Shown here: positions 7,332-12,541 of the stretch, piece after piece
How the letters are laid out: every line of letters starts with the position of its first letter
Position numbering within the stretch: the stretch's first letter is position 1
Source of the DNA: Patescibacteria group bacterium
Lineage (GTDB): Bacteria; Patescibacteriota; Minisyncoccia; Phycocordibacterales; UBA12079
Direction: 5' to 3'
Length of the DNA stretch: 13,847 nt
Assembly (NCBI GenBank): GCA_018821685.1
Contig: JAHJLO010000082.1
Span: 1 to 13,847, forward strand
Notes under the pieces: generated by a model
Told to the model about the DNA's origin: nothing
What the model saw: the letters and a program-made list of their open reading frames with translations, nothing else
The model's database searches: none
Program-made: the position numbers and the translations under genes

Positions 7332-8012
7332 TTAAAGACCCTTAATCATTACAACGAACTCACCTTTTATCTTCCCTTGGTTTTCTTCAAAATATTTTAA
7401 TAATTCTTCAGGTGTACCTGAAATTATTTGTTCATAAATTTTTGTAAGTTCTCGAGCAATGACAATTTTTCTCTCTCCAGTAAATTCTTTTAGAGAATTT
7501 AAGGTTTTAATTATTCGATGAGGAGATTCATAGAAAGCAACAGTTCTTTTCATTTCTACTATTTCTTTAAAAAGTGTTTCCCTTCCTTTTTTATGAGGCA
7601 AAAAACCAAGAAAAACGAACTGGTCAGCTGTTAAACCACTAGCTGATAGAGCTGATACCAAAGCACTTGCTCCGGGAATTGGAATTATTTCAACTCCTTC
7701 TCCAAACTCTTCTCTAACTTTAGAAACAAGAACCGAACCTGGGTCAGAAATTGTGGGTGTTCCGGCATCTGAAACAAGGGCTAAATTTTTTTCTTCTCTG
7801 ATTAACTCAAAAATTTTATCAACCTTAGATATTTTACTATGTTGGTGATAGGAAAGCGTCGGTTTTTTAATTTCGTATTTATCTAAAAGTTTTTTTGTAA
7901 CACGGGTATCTTCGCAAAGAATTAAATCGACTTCATTCAAAATACGCACAGCTCTAAAAGTGATGTCTTCAAGGTTCCCTATTGGAGTTGCTATTATATA
8001 AAGTTTTGACAT
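7332..8012 (-). CDS. rsmI: 16S rRNA (cytidine1402-2'-O)-methyltransferase
   Basis: RsmI uses S-adenosylmethionine to methylate the ribose 2'-OH of C1402 in the decoding centre of 16S rRNA. The 226-aa protein has the tetrapyrrole-methylase-like fold motifs in order: TPIGNLEDI (9-17), CEDTR (33-37), SDAGTPTISDPG (81-92), IPGAS (112-116), GFLPHKKGR (136-144), YESPHR (161-166) and RELTKIYE (187-194). It stops at about residue 226, without the C-terminal extension of longer homologues such as the roughly 286-aa E. coli protein, so it is a short form that keeps the whole catalytic core. The ATG at 8012 lies 22 nt past the tRNA-Thr 3' end. A TAAAAT at 8020-8025 ends 7 nt before the ATG, so it may have its own promoter or be read through from the tRNA. 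Confidence 0.95.
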   Translation of the reverse strand: MSKLYIIATPIGNLEDITFRAVRILNEVDLILCEDTRVTKKLLDKYEIKKPTLSYHQHSKISKVDKIFELIREEKNLALVSDAGTPTISDPGSVLVSKVREEFGEGVEIIPIPGASALVSALSASGLTADQFVFLGFLPHKKGRETLFKEIVEMKRTVAFYESPHRIIKTLNSLKEFTGERKIVIARELTKIYEQIISGTPEELLKYFEENQGKIKGEFVVMIKGL

Positions 8013-8034
8013 TTTGTTTATTTTAACTTAATTG

Positions 8035-8107
8035 AGCCCTCTGTCGGACTTGAACCGACCACCTACGATTTACGATACCGTTGCTCTACCGGATGAGCTA
8101 AGAGGGC
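8035..8107 (-). tRNA. tRNA-Thr (anticodon CGT)
   Basis: A complete 73-nt cloverleaf. The acceptor stem is GCCCTCT/AGAGGGC. The D-arm is GCTC-ATCCGGTA-GAGC and the anticodon stem ACGGT/ATCGT with loop ATCGTAA. The variable loop is AGGTG, and the T-arm GTCGG-TTCAAGT-CCGAC. The loop gives anticodon CGT, reading ACG (Thr). Threonine identity features are present: G1-C72, C2-G71, G35 and T36. The discriminator is T, and CCA is not encoded (CAA follows). A possible promoter lies upstream at about 8117-8145 (TTGCTT, about 17 nt, TAATAG). Confidence 0.95.
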
Positions 8108-8193
8108 TTGGTGGTACCTTTCTATTAATTCTAAACCAGATTAAAAGCAAAGCTGTTCGCTCATTTTAACATCTCACTCCACTACGTTGTATG

Positions 8194-8235
8194 AGCCGTT
8201 AAACAGAATCGAACTGTTGACCTCGCCCTTACCAT
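8194..8235 (-). pseudogene. 3' half of tRNA-Thr (anticodon GGT), split at the anticodon loop
   Basis: Read on the minus strand: anticodon loop ATGGTAA (8235-8229), 3' anticodon stem GGGCG (8228-8224), variable loop AGGTC (8223-8219), T-arm AACAG-TTCGATT-CTGTT (8218-8202), acceptor 3' strand TAACGGC (8201-8195) and discriminator T (8194). The loop has the same 32-33 and 37-38 bases (AT...AA) and the same T discriminator as the intact tRNA-Thr(CGT), and its middle reads GGT, so this is a threonine isoacceptor. The expected 5' stem CGCCC is absent (TATTG stands there), and no D-arm or 5' acceptor GCCGTTA is found upstream. This pattern is left when a tyrosine integrase inserts an element into a tRNA gene. 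Confidence 0.75.
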
Positions 8236-8250
8236 CAATAAGGCCAGGTC
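8219..8250 (-). other. Candidate integration junction (att core) at the tRNA-Thr anticodon loop
   Basis: Around the point where tRNA identity stops, the sequence forms a two-part inverted repeat: outer arms GACCT (8250-8246) / AGGTC (8223-8219), inner arms CCTTA (8243-8239) / TAAGG (8231-8227), and a 7-nt centre TTGATGG. Inverted arms around a 6-8 nt centre are how tyrosine-recombinase core sites are organised. The arm at 8219-8231 belongs to the tRNA; the arm at 8239-8250 does not and would derive from the element. The exact crossover cannot be fixed without the other end. Confidence 0.55.
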
Positions 8251-8378
8251 TTTTTCCCACAAATATGTTGAAAATAAAGGCTATAATTTAGTTTTTATTC
8301 ATTAAATACCTACCGTTGTGATGACCTCATTTTTACAAAATAAATCATCCAAAAATAACTGCAAACCAAAATTAATTA

Positions 8379-8412
8379 AATTATAAATAATGGTTCGACA
8401 TCATTTATAATT
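8379..8412. terminator. Stem-loop just after the integrase stop codon
   Basis: A 10-bp perfect inverted repeat, AATTATAAAT (8379-8388) and ATTTATAATT (8403-8412), encloses a 14-nt loop with the near-palindrome ATGGTTCGACAT. It begins 6 nt after the integrase stop. On the minus strand the stem is followed by TTAATTAATTTT, a weak T-rich tail, so it may terminate integrase transcription. Being all A+T in the stem and close to the junction, it could instead be part of the recombination region. Confidence 0.45.
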
Positions 8413-8418
8413 GCATAT

Positions 8419-9360
8419 CTATACTAAATTATCAATGCACAATCGATTAACTTCATCTCTAAAATCTTCAACTCCCATAGATCTTAAATATCTATCCGTC
8501 ATTCTTAAGTCTGTGTGTCCCATTAACTTTTGTAATTTATACGATCCAATACCGTCAGCGGCCAAACCACATGCAAAGGTATGACGGAATTGATGCAGAT
8601 GAAATTTAACTCCCGACAATTCAACAAATTTCTTTACCCAATGTTTTAACCCGTGAAAAGTAAGTTGCTTATCACAATTATTAGAAGCAAGAAGATATTC
8701 AGTTTTATAATTTTTCTTATTTCTCTCCGAGATATAATCTTTTAGGTGCATTTCCAAAACAGGGTTCAGTGGCAACAGCCTATCTTTTTTTGATTTTGAA
8801 GTAGCCCCTCTAATAGTAATAGCCCCTCTAATAAAATCTATATCTGAAACTCGTAAAGAAGCCAATTCTCCTTTTCTCAAACCACAATAAAATAATAAAT
8901 AAACTATAACCTTATCTCTTTTAAGTAAGAAAGGGTTTGTAGAATGTAAATCTATCGCTACTAAAATTTTTTGTAATTCTGCTTTTGATAAAGATTTTTT
9001 ATCATTATATTGAGGTTGAGCTGGTCTCATTTTTGGCAAAGGATTTTTTTCTATATAATTATTATTTTCTAACCAACTAAAAAAGGAATTTAGTCTGCTC
9101 CAATAAGTGAAAACAGTTGAGGCCTTTACTCCGATTCTCTCTTCCCCTTTTCCAACAATTCTTTTTCTGGTTTGAAGTTTCTTAAAGAAATAATTCATAT
9201 TCTCTATGTTGATTGAGCGAGGAGTTTCCACATCCGGCATCAAATTAGAAAAGTGTTTAAAAGCTTCTTTATAACTTAAAACAGTTTGAGGTCGTAATCC
9301 CTTAGTGTAGTTACAGTAATCTATATACTCAGCGAATAAATTTTTTAATTTTTTGTTCAT
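8419..9360 (-). CDS. Tyrosine recombinase/integrase
   Basis: A 313-aa phage/XerC-type integrase that would catalyse site-specific recombination between element and chromosome. Residues about 1-100 form the SAM-like N-terminal core-binding domain (YTKGLRPQTVLSYKEAFKHF). Residues about 120-305 form the catalytic domain with all expected residues: Arg162 in YCGLRKGEL, the beta-hairpin lysine in SKSKKDR (about 189-192), His256 and Arg259 in HLHQFRH, His282 in LMGHTD, and the nucleophile Tyr291 in DRYLR. It therefore looks active. It lacks the long N-terminal arm-binding domain of lambda-type integrases, so it is a compact form. It ends about 180 nt from the broken tRNA-Thr(GGT) and points toward it, the usual layout for the enzyme that created that junction. 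A small in-frame duplication lies at residues about 177-186. Confidence 0.95.
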   Translation of the reverse strand: MNKKLKNLFAEYIDYCNYTKGLRPQTVLSYKEAFKHFSNLMPDVETPRSINIENMNYFFKKLQTRKRIVGKGEERIGVKASTVFTYWSRLNSFFSWLENNNYIEKNPLPKMRPAQPQYNDKKSLSKAELQKILVAIDLHSTNPFLLKRDKVIVYLLFYCGLRKGELASLRVSDIDFIRGAITIRGATSKSKKDRLLPLNPVLEMHLKDYISERNKKNYKTEYLLASNNCDKQLTFHGLKHWVKKFVELSGVKFHLHQFRHTFACGLAADGIGSYKLQKLMGHTDLRMTDRYLRSMGVEDFRDEVNRLCIDNLV

Positions 9361-9410
9361 AATTTAATCTAATTTTTTAACGTGTTTAATAATGTTTTTT
9401 AAATAGCAAT

Positions 9411-9470
9411 TTACATAAATGTCCCGAGTCTACTACCGTCAGCAAATTATTTATGTAGTAAATTTATGTG
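9411..9470. repeat. Inverted/direct repeats upstream of the integrase gene
   Basis: TTACATAAAT (9411-9420) is an inverted copy of ATTTATGTA (9449-9457), and a further direct copy AATTTATGTG lies at 9461-9470, reaching into the end of the preceding gene. The block lies 50-110 nt upstream of the integrase ATG, in the only noncoding gap before it, so a role as operator or recombinase/excisionase binding site is possible. The repeats are short and A+T rich, so this is tentative. Confidence 0.35.
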
Positions 9471-9745
9471 TCTAGTTGATTCCAATCTTCTCCAAGAACC
9501 CACCTCAAAGTTTCTAATCGACCACTTAACATTCCCCATTCAAAATCTGTATATGGACCAAGATTTTTCTTTCCATATTCCTTCTCCATTTTCTTCGCAG
9601 CTTTAATACCTCCTCTTATATTTTTTATTACCCTAGGGTCTTTTTCTTCTAGATATTTTTTTTGCATACATACTTGATGCCTGTTATACCAGACTTTGTT
9701 TTCCACGATATATACTTCTTTTATTATTTCGTATTTTTTTCTCAT
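9464..9745 (-). CDS. Small basic protein of unknown function (ends DFEWGMLSGRLETLRWVLG...)
   Basis: A 93-aa protein with a basic, Lys-rich first two thirds (KKYLEEKDPRV, RGGIKAAKKMEKEYGKK) and a conserved-looking, Trp-rich end: GPYTDFEWGMLSGRLETLRWVLGEDW. A similar terminal pattern occurs, to my knowledge, in many small hypothetical proteins of phages and plasmids; no function is assigned. No transmembrane segment or signal peptide is seen. It starts with ATG after an A-rich leader without a clear ribosome binding site, and ends about 100 nt before the integrase. The position would suit a small accessory or regulatory protein of the element, but nothing in the sequence proves it. The high density of Trp, Gly and charged residues argues for a real coding region. 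Confidence 0.7.
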   Translation of the reverse strand: MRKKYEIIKEVYIVENKVWYNRHQVCMQKKYLEEKDPRVIKNIRGGIKAAKKMEKEYGKKNLGPYTDFEWGMLSGRLETLRWVLGEDWNQLDT

Positions 9746-9943
9746 TTTTATTTTTTAAATTAATTTTTTTAATTTTGTAAACTTAACTTAAACATGATCT
9801 TTATCATTAAACATAAACTAAAAACTTAACCTTATTATTTTTCCCTTTTTCCCCTTATCTTATGAACTCTTTTTTAAGAGTCAGTAATAATGTACCTCTT
9901 TGCTCTTTTCTCTCGTTGTGTGAAGGGGAATCAAGGTAAAACA
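9746..9943. other. 198-nt noncoding gap with small inverted repeats
   Basis: No open frame worth calling. It contains a 6-bp hairpin ACTCTT/AAGAGT (9866-9871 with 9876-9881) with a T4 loop and a shorter ATGAT/ATCAT pair in the 9790-9815 region. The hairpin lies about 60 nt past the stop of the 106-aa gene but has no T-run after it on the minus strand, so I do not call it a terminator. The A/T-rich stretch next to the following ATG may hold its promoter. Confidence 0.3.
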
Positions 9944-10264
9944 CTATCCTAATTGCTGAAGCCCCTCTAGTTTTTTCGCCAAACTCCTAATATACTTTTC
10001 TGCCATATCAACTTTTTTAACGATTTCTTCTAATTCAGCCTTTTCTTTCAAAGAAAGTTTAAATTCTTCATGAAATATATCCCAAATAAGCGGAACTAAA
10101 CTACCGAAGTAACCAAGAACATCGCCTTTATCGTTTTTCAAGATATAATTTCTTTCATCCATCCAAATTTCTAATTCATCAGTTAGTTTTACAGCAAGTT
10201 TTGGCTGAGCCTCTCTCCTTGCTTTTTGCATTTTCTTTAACTGATCTTTAGTTATTTTTCTCAT
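9944..10264 (-). CDS. Hypothetical 106-aa protein with coiled-coil C-terminus
   Basis: A soluble, highly charged protein. The first 25 residues are strongly basic (KDQLKKMQKARREAQPK). A short beta-rich middle follows (DELEIWMDERNYILKNDKGDVLGYFG), then a helical, heptad-like C-terminal half (FKLSLKEKAELEEIVKKVDMAEKYIRSLAKKLEGL) that could form a coiled coil. I recognise no family. The basic N-terminus followed by helices would fit a small DNA-binding or regulatory protein, which is a guess from composition only. It begins with ATG behind an A-rich leader (AATTAAATAAAAAA). It is separated from the upstream gene by a strong terminator, so it has its own promoter, and it lies within the proposed integrative element. 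Confidence 0.65.
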   Translation of the reverse strand: MRKITKDQLKKMQKARREAQPKLAVKLTDELEIWMDERNYILKNDKGDVLGYFGSLVPLIWDIFHEEFKLSLKEKAELEEIVKKVDMAEKYIRSLAKKLEGLQQLG

Positions 10265-10348
10265 TTTTTTATTTAATTATTTAATAATAAGTAAATATTA
10301 GCGGAATTTAGAACAAACATAAAAAGTACATAGATTTTATAGACAAAC

Positions 10349-10376
10349 AAAAAACCGCCTAAAATAAGCGATTTTT
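10349..10376 (-). terminator. Rho-independent terminator, nested in a larger inverted repeat
   Basis: On the minus strand, AAAAATCGCTTA - TTT - TAGGCGGTTTTT forms a 12-bp hairpin with two G-U pairs and a 3-nt loop, continuing into TTTTGTTTG. The G-U pairs favour the minus strand, matching the direction of the 229-aa gene whose stop is 30 nt upstream. Outside it, 10328-10341 and 10389-10401 pair over 13 positions with one bulge, giving a second, outer stem. Confidence 0.85.
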
Positions 10377-10405
10377 GATATCTATTTTTATAAATCCATG
10401 TATAC

Positions 10406-11095
10406 CTATTGTTTTGATCTACAAGTGAAGTTAAAAGAATCTTTGTTAATTCCAAAAGTACCATTTACCTTGTCGTGACAGATTAATTCTTTTCCGAGAT
10501 GAGATATAAAAACGGTGTTTATTTCATCAATAGATCTTTTAAGAGAACTTATTTGAGTAAAACCACTATTATCAAAAAACTGTTTTGTTGGTATATTATT
10601 TTTTTGTTTAGATAAAAATATCAAAGTCTTGGTTCTTGGCAAACTTTTACTACCTTTAATTATTTTGAATGGAAAAATAACACCATAATCAGAATTAATC
10701 CCTTTTTCATCTAACCAAATATTTTTACTCTTATTTATATCTAATTTAAAATAAAGCAATTGGATTGATTTTTTAATATCACTTAAACTTTTTCCTTTAA
10801 TTTCTCCAAATTCAATAAATCTTTCGTCCGGGTGTTCTTTATCAAAATACATATCAAGAACATCATTTTCAAGATCAAAAGTTATTGAAAAATTTACTCC
10901 ATTATTTTGTAAATATTTTTCAACATCATGGATATGTTCACCTTTTTGCAAAACTTTTAAATTTATATCAGCAAACATAACAGGAATAAATTTATCTTTT
11001 GAATTTTTGTTGTACAATATAAAAGCCTCACAACAATATTCCAGTTGTTTCAATATTTCTAAAACTTCTTTTTCTAAAATAGTTAAGTTTTCCAT
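10406..11095 (-). CDS. Hypothetical 229-aa soluble protein
   Basis: I do not recognise the family. The product is soluble and has no signal peptide or membrane helix. It starts with a helical segment (ENLTILEKEVLEILKQLEY), followed by an alternating beta/alpha region and a basic middle (GSKSLPRTKTLIFLSKQKN). The C-terminal 50 residues (SLKRSIDEINTVFISHLG...NGTFGINKDSF) faintly resemble a winged-helix end with a terminal beta hairpin. That would fit a DNA-binding regulator, but the resemblance is weak. It has a plausible TAAAAT box 8 nt before the ATG and a strong terminator after its stop, so it is probably a single-gene transcript within the element. Base composition is as A+T rich as its neighbours. 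Confidence 0.65.
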   Translation of the reverse strand: MENLTILEKEVLEILKQLEYCCEAFILYNKNSKDKFIPVMFADINLKVLQKGEHIHDVEKYLQNNGVNFSITFDLENDVLDMYFDKEHPDERFIEFGEIKGKSLSDIKKSIQLLYFKLDINKSKNIWLDEKGINSDYGVIFPFKIIKGSKSLPRTKTLIFLSKQKNNIPTKQFFDNSGFTQISSLKRSIDEINTVFISHLGKELICHDKVNGTFGINKDSFNFTCRSKQ

Positions 11096-11326
11096 AATTA
11101 TTTATTTTAACACTTCTTTTGTTTATTCTTTTGTTAAATTCATAATATATTTATATTACAACAATATTACAAAAGAAAAAACACGAGTGTGTTCAGAATA
11201 ATTTACGGAAAAATCCGAAAAAATTGTGCGAGCTACATAATCCCCTATTACGTCAATAAAATTACAATATTATCGCTATATTTAGCCATATATTAGAGAA
11301 AAATTACAAAATAAAACATTTTTAAA
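11096..11326. other. 231-nt noncoding gap between the 229-aa gene and the membrane protein gene
   Basis: No supportable gene on either strand; plus-strand frames here are antisense shadows. It holds the weak terminator at 11180-11193, a 4-bp hairpin CGGA-TTTT-TCCG (minus strand) near 11205-11217, repeated ACAATATTA strings near 11161 and 11268, and presumably the promoter of the 229-aa gene at its low-coordinate end. Confidence 0.4.
11171..11193 (-). terminator. Weak terminator-like hairpin with T-tract
   Basis: On the minus strand, AACAC (11193-11189), loop ACTC, GTGTT (11184-11180) is followed directly by TTTTCTTTT. The stem is only 5 bp, so efficiency would be low. It lies about 130 nt downstream of the membrane protein stop and before the 229-aa gene, where separation of the two units is expected. 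Confidence 0.4.
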
Positions 11327-11671
11327 TTAAATGGTATTTGAAAGTAAAATAATCAAAAATATTACTGCCATTCCTGCGATTGATAAAGAAATCACACCAC
11401 CCCTTTCATTTCTTTTATGTGTTTGTATCGAAGCAATAATTCCAAAAATAGAACTCAGAGCGAGTAACACAAAAGCTCCAATATATAAAGGCCAAAACAA
11501 TATACTCATAAGATACCAACCTCCCCATGATTTAAGCGGAAAGAAAACTATGTTACTCAAAAATTCCCAATCTGTAATAAAAAAAGAAAGTGTAAATAAT
11601 AATATTGCCCCTATAACCGACCATATAGTTAATTTAGCATATTTGTTGAAAGGTTTATTTTGATTGTTCAT
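11327..11671 (-). CDS. Small integral membrane protein with three helices
   Basis: A 114-aa protein with a short polar N-terminus and three hydrophobic segments at about residues 13-33, 55-82 and 93-112. The basic loop HKRNERGG between the second and third helices should face the cytoplasm, placing the C-terminus outside or at the outer membrane surface. The last two segments (ALSSIFGIIASIQTHKRN, GGVISLSIAGMAVIFLIILL) resemble the helical pair of small DUF4190-type membrane proteins, a weak similarity. Function is unknown. A perfect TATAAT ends 7 nt before its ATG, so it has its own promoter although it follows the Prim-Pol gene by only 43 nt. Confidence 0.75.
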   Translation of the reverse strand: MNNQNKPFNKYAKLTIWSVIGAILLFTLSFFITDWEFLSNIVFFPLKSWGGWYLMSILFWPLYIGAFVLLALSSIFGIIASIQTHKRNERGGVISLSIAGMAVIFLIILLSNTI

Positions 11672-11678
11672 ATTGTTT

Positions 11679-11684
11679 ATTATA
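11679..11684 (-). promoter_or_regulatory. -10 box (TATAAT) of the small membrane protein gene, leaderless spacing
   Basis: Perfect TATAAT in the 43-nt gap after the Prim-Pol stop codon, with 7 nt (AAACAAT) to the ATG. The predicted transcription start falls on the start codon, the same geometry seen before the VirD4-like gene and the 88-aa protein gene. No good -35 is visible. Confidence 0.6.
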
Positions 11685-11714
11685 AACTATTAATTGGTAA
11701 AATTGTTTTTTTGC

Positions 11715-12530
11715 TTAAATTTTTAAATATTTTTTTTCAATTCTCTGTAATAACTTCAAAACCTTGTTTTTTCTTTTATATTTGAGTAAGTTTTTTTGTT
11801 TAGACACATCAAAGAAACTCTGAATAAAATTTTCAAGTATAGAGAATTCTATCCTTGCAGGTCTTTTTATTGGTTTTTCACAATTAATAAATTCATACTT
11901 ATTTTTTGTTGGGTGTAAAGATGGAGGGAGGATAGAATGCAACCTAATTAAAAGCTCTACCTTTTCAATTTGTTGTTTATATTCAGGCTTTGGAAAAAGA
12001 CGGACCACAGTTTCCTTGGCAAAATTTACGAGTACATCATCTACAAAAATATATATATGAAAACCTTTTCTCCCTCCTGATAAAACAACCCACTCATAAT
12101 CGTAGGGAAGACTCAAAGATTCCAACACTTGTACCAGGAACTCAGGAGAGCAATTATCAAAATCTATCGTTATTAAATTATTAAGTCCTGTTGCTACACC
12201 AAACCCAGTTGAAGTCTCCCAAGGATAAGAATTAAATTCTTCCAGAGGCTGTCTCTCACCACTAAGATGTTCCCACGTATGATTAGGAGCTTTTAAATAT
12301 AAATTATCAGCTTTTGAATTATATTCATTCTTTTGATCTGAAATACAAGTAATATTTAACCCAAGATTATAAAAATAAAAAGCATATTTTTTAAATATCT
12401 CTCCTAAATCAATTTGAGTTTCAACTTCTTTATTTTTATTACTATTATTAAATTGACATCTTTCTCCACAATTAGAACAAAATTTTGCTTTCGTTACTAA
12501 TTTAGTACCACAGAGTATACAATATTTCAT
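11715..12530 (-). CDS. Zinc-ribbon protein with primase-polymerase (Prim-Pol/AEP) domain
   Basis: A 271-aa protein. Residues 1-25 are a four-cysteine zinc ribbon: C4-x2-C7 (CILC) and C18-x2-C21 (CSNC). Residues about 45-225 match the archaeo-eukaryotic primase-type Prim-Pol fold found in plasmid and phage replication proteins. GVATGLNNLITIDFD carries the metal-binding D123-x-D125, SGGRKGFHIYI carries the nucleotide-binding His158, and VELLIRLHSILPPSLHP is the third motif, with Glu192 where Asp is common, followed by the PPSxHP block. A basic C-terminal helix follows (KYKRKNKVLKLLQRIEKK). It would make primers or copy short DNA stretches. The helicase often fused to or encoded beside such domains is absent. 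I chose ATG 12530 because zinc-ribbon proteins typically begin MKYC. The alternative TTG at 12545 would overlap the upstream stop by 4 nt. It is in operon with the secreted Cys-rich protein upstream. Confidence 0.8.
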   Translation of the reverse strand: MKYCILCGTKLVTKAKFCSNCGERCQFNNSNKNKEVETQIDLGEIFKKYAFYFYNLGLNITCISDQKNEYNSKADNLYLKAPNHTWEHLSGERQPLEEFNSYPWETSTGFGVATGLNNLITIDFDNCSPEFLVQVLESLSLPYDYEWVVLSGGRKGFHIYIFVDDVLVNFAKETVVRLFPKPEYKQQIEKVELLIRLHSILPPSLHPTKNKYEFINCEKPIKRPARIEFSILENFIQSFFDVSKQKNLLKYKRKNKVLKLLQRIEKKYLKI

Positions 12531-12541
12531 ATTTTTTATTT

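Noticed and set aside
8192..8243. Intact tRNA-Ile(GAT) read from the hairpin CCTTA-TTGATGG-TAAGG
   Set aside because: It would need an 8-nt variable region, G at position 37, and there is no D-arm or 5' acceptor strand. Reading the loop as ATGGTAA with stem GGGCG and variable loop AGGTC fits tRNA rules better and matches the neighbouring tRNA-Thr.
8192..8340. tRNA with an intron or tmRNA end
   Set aside because: No group I intron features in the roughly 100 nt upstream, no tag-peptide region, and no 5' sequence that pairs with the TAACGGC acceptor strand.
8283..8432. 10-bp inverted pair ATAATTTAGT / ACTAAATTAT as integrase arm sites
   Set aside because: Purely A+T-rich apart from one base per arm, 130 nt apart and partly inside the integrase coding end; chance is sufficient.
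9464..10264. Toxin-antitoxin pair made of the 93-aa and 106-aa proteins
   Set aside because: They are separated by about 200 nt, do not overlap, and neither shows a known toxin or antitoxin motif.
10273..10464. 63-aa open frame overlapping the terminator
   Set aside because: It runs through the strong hairpin at 10349-10376 and overlaps the end of the 229-aa gene in another frame. Composition is Leu/Ile/Tyr-rich as expected from A+T-rich noncoding DNA.
11331..11663. 110-aa plus-strand frame antisense to the membrane protein
   Set aside because: The minus-strand frame has three clean membrane helices and a promoter. The plus-strand product shows no recognisable pattern.
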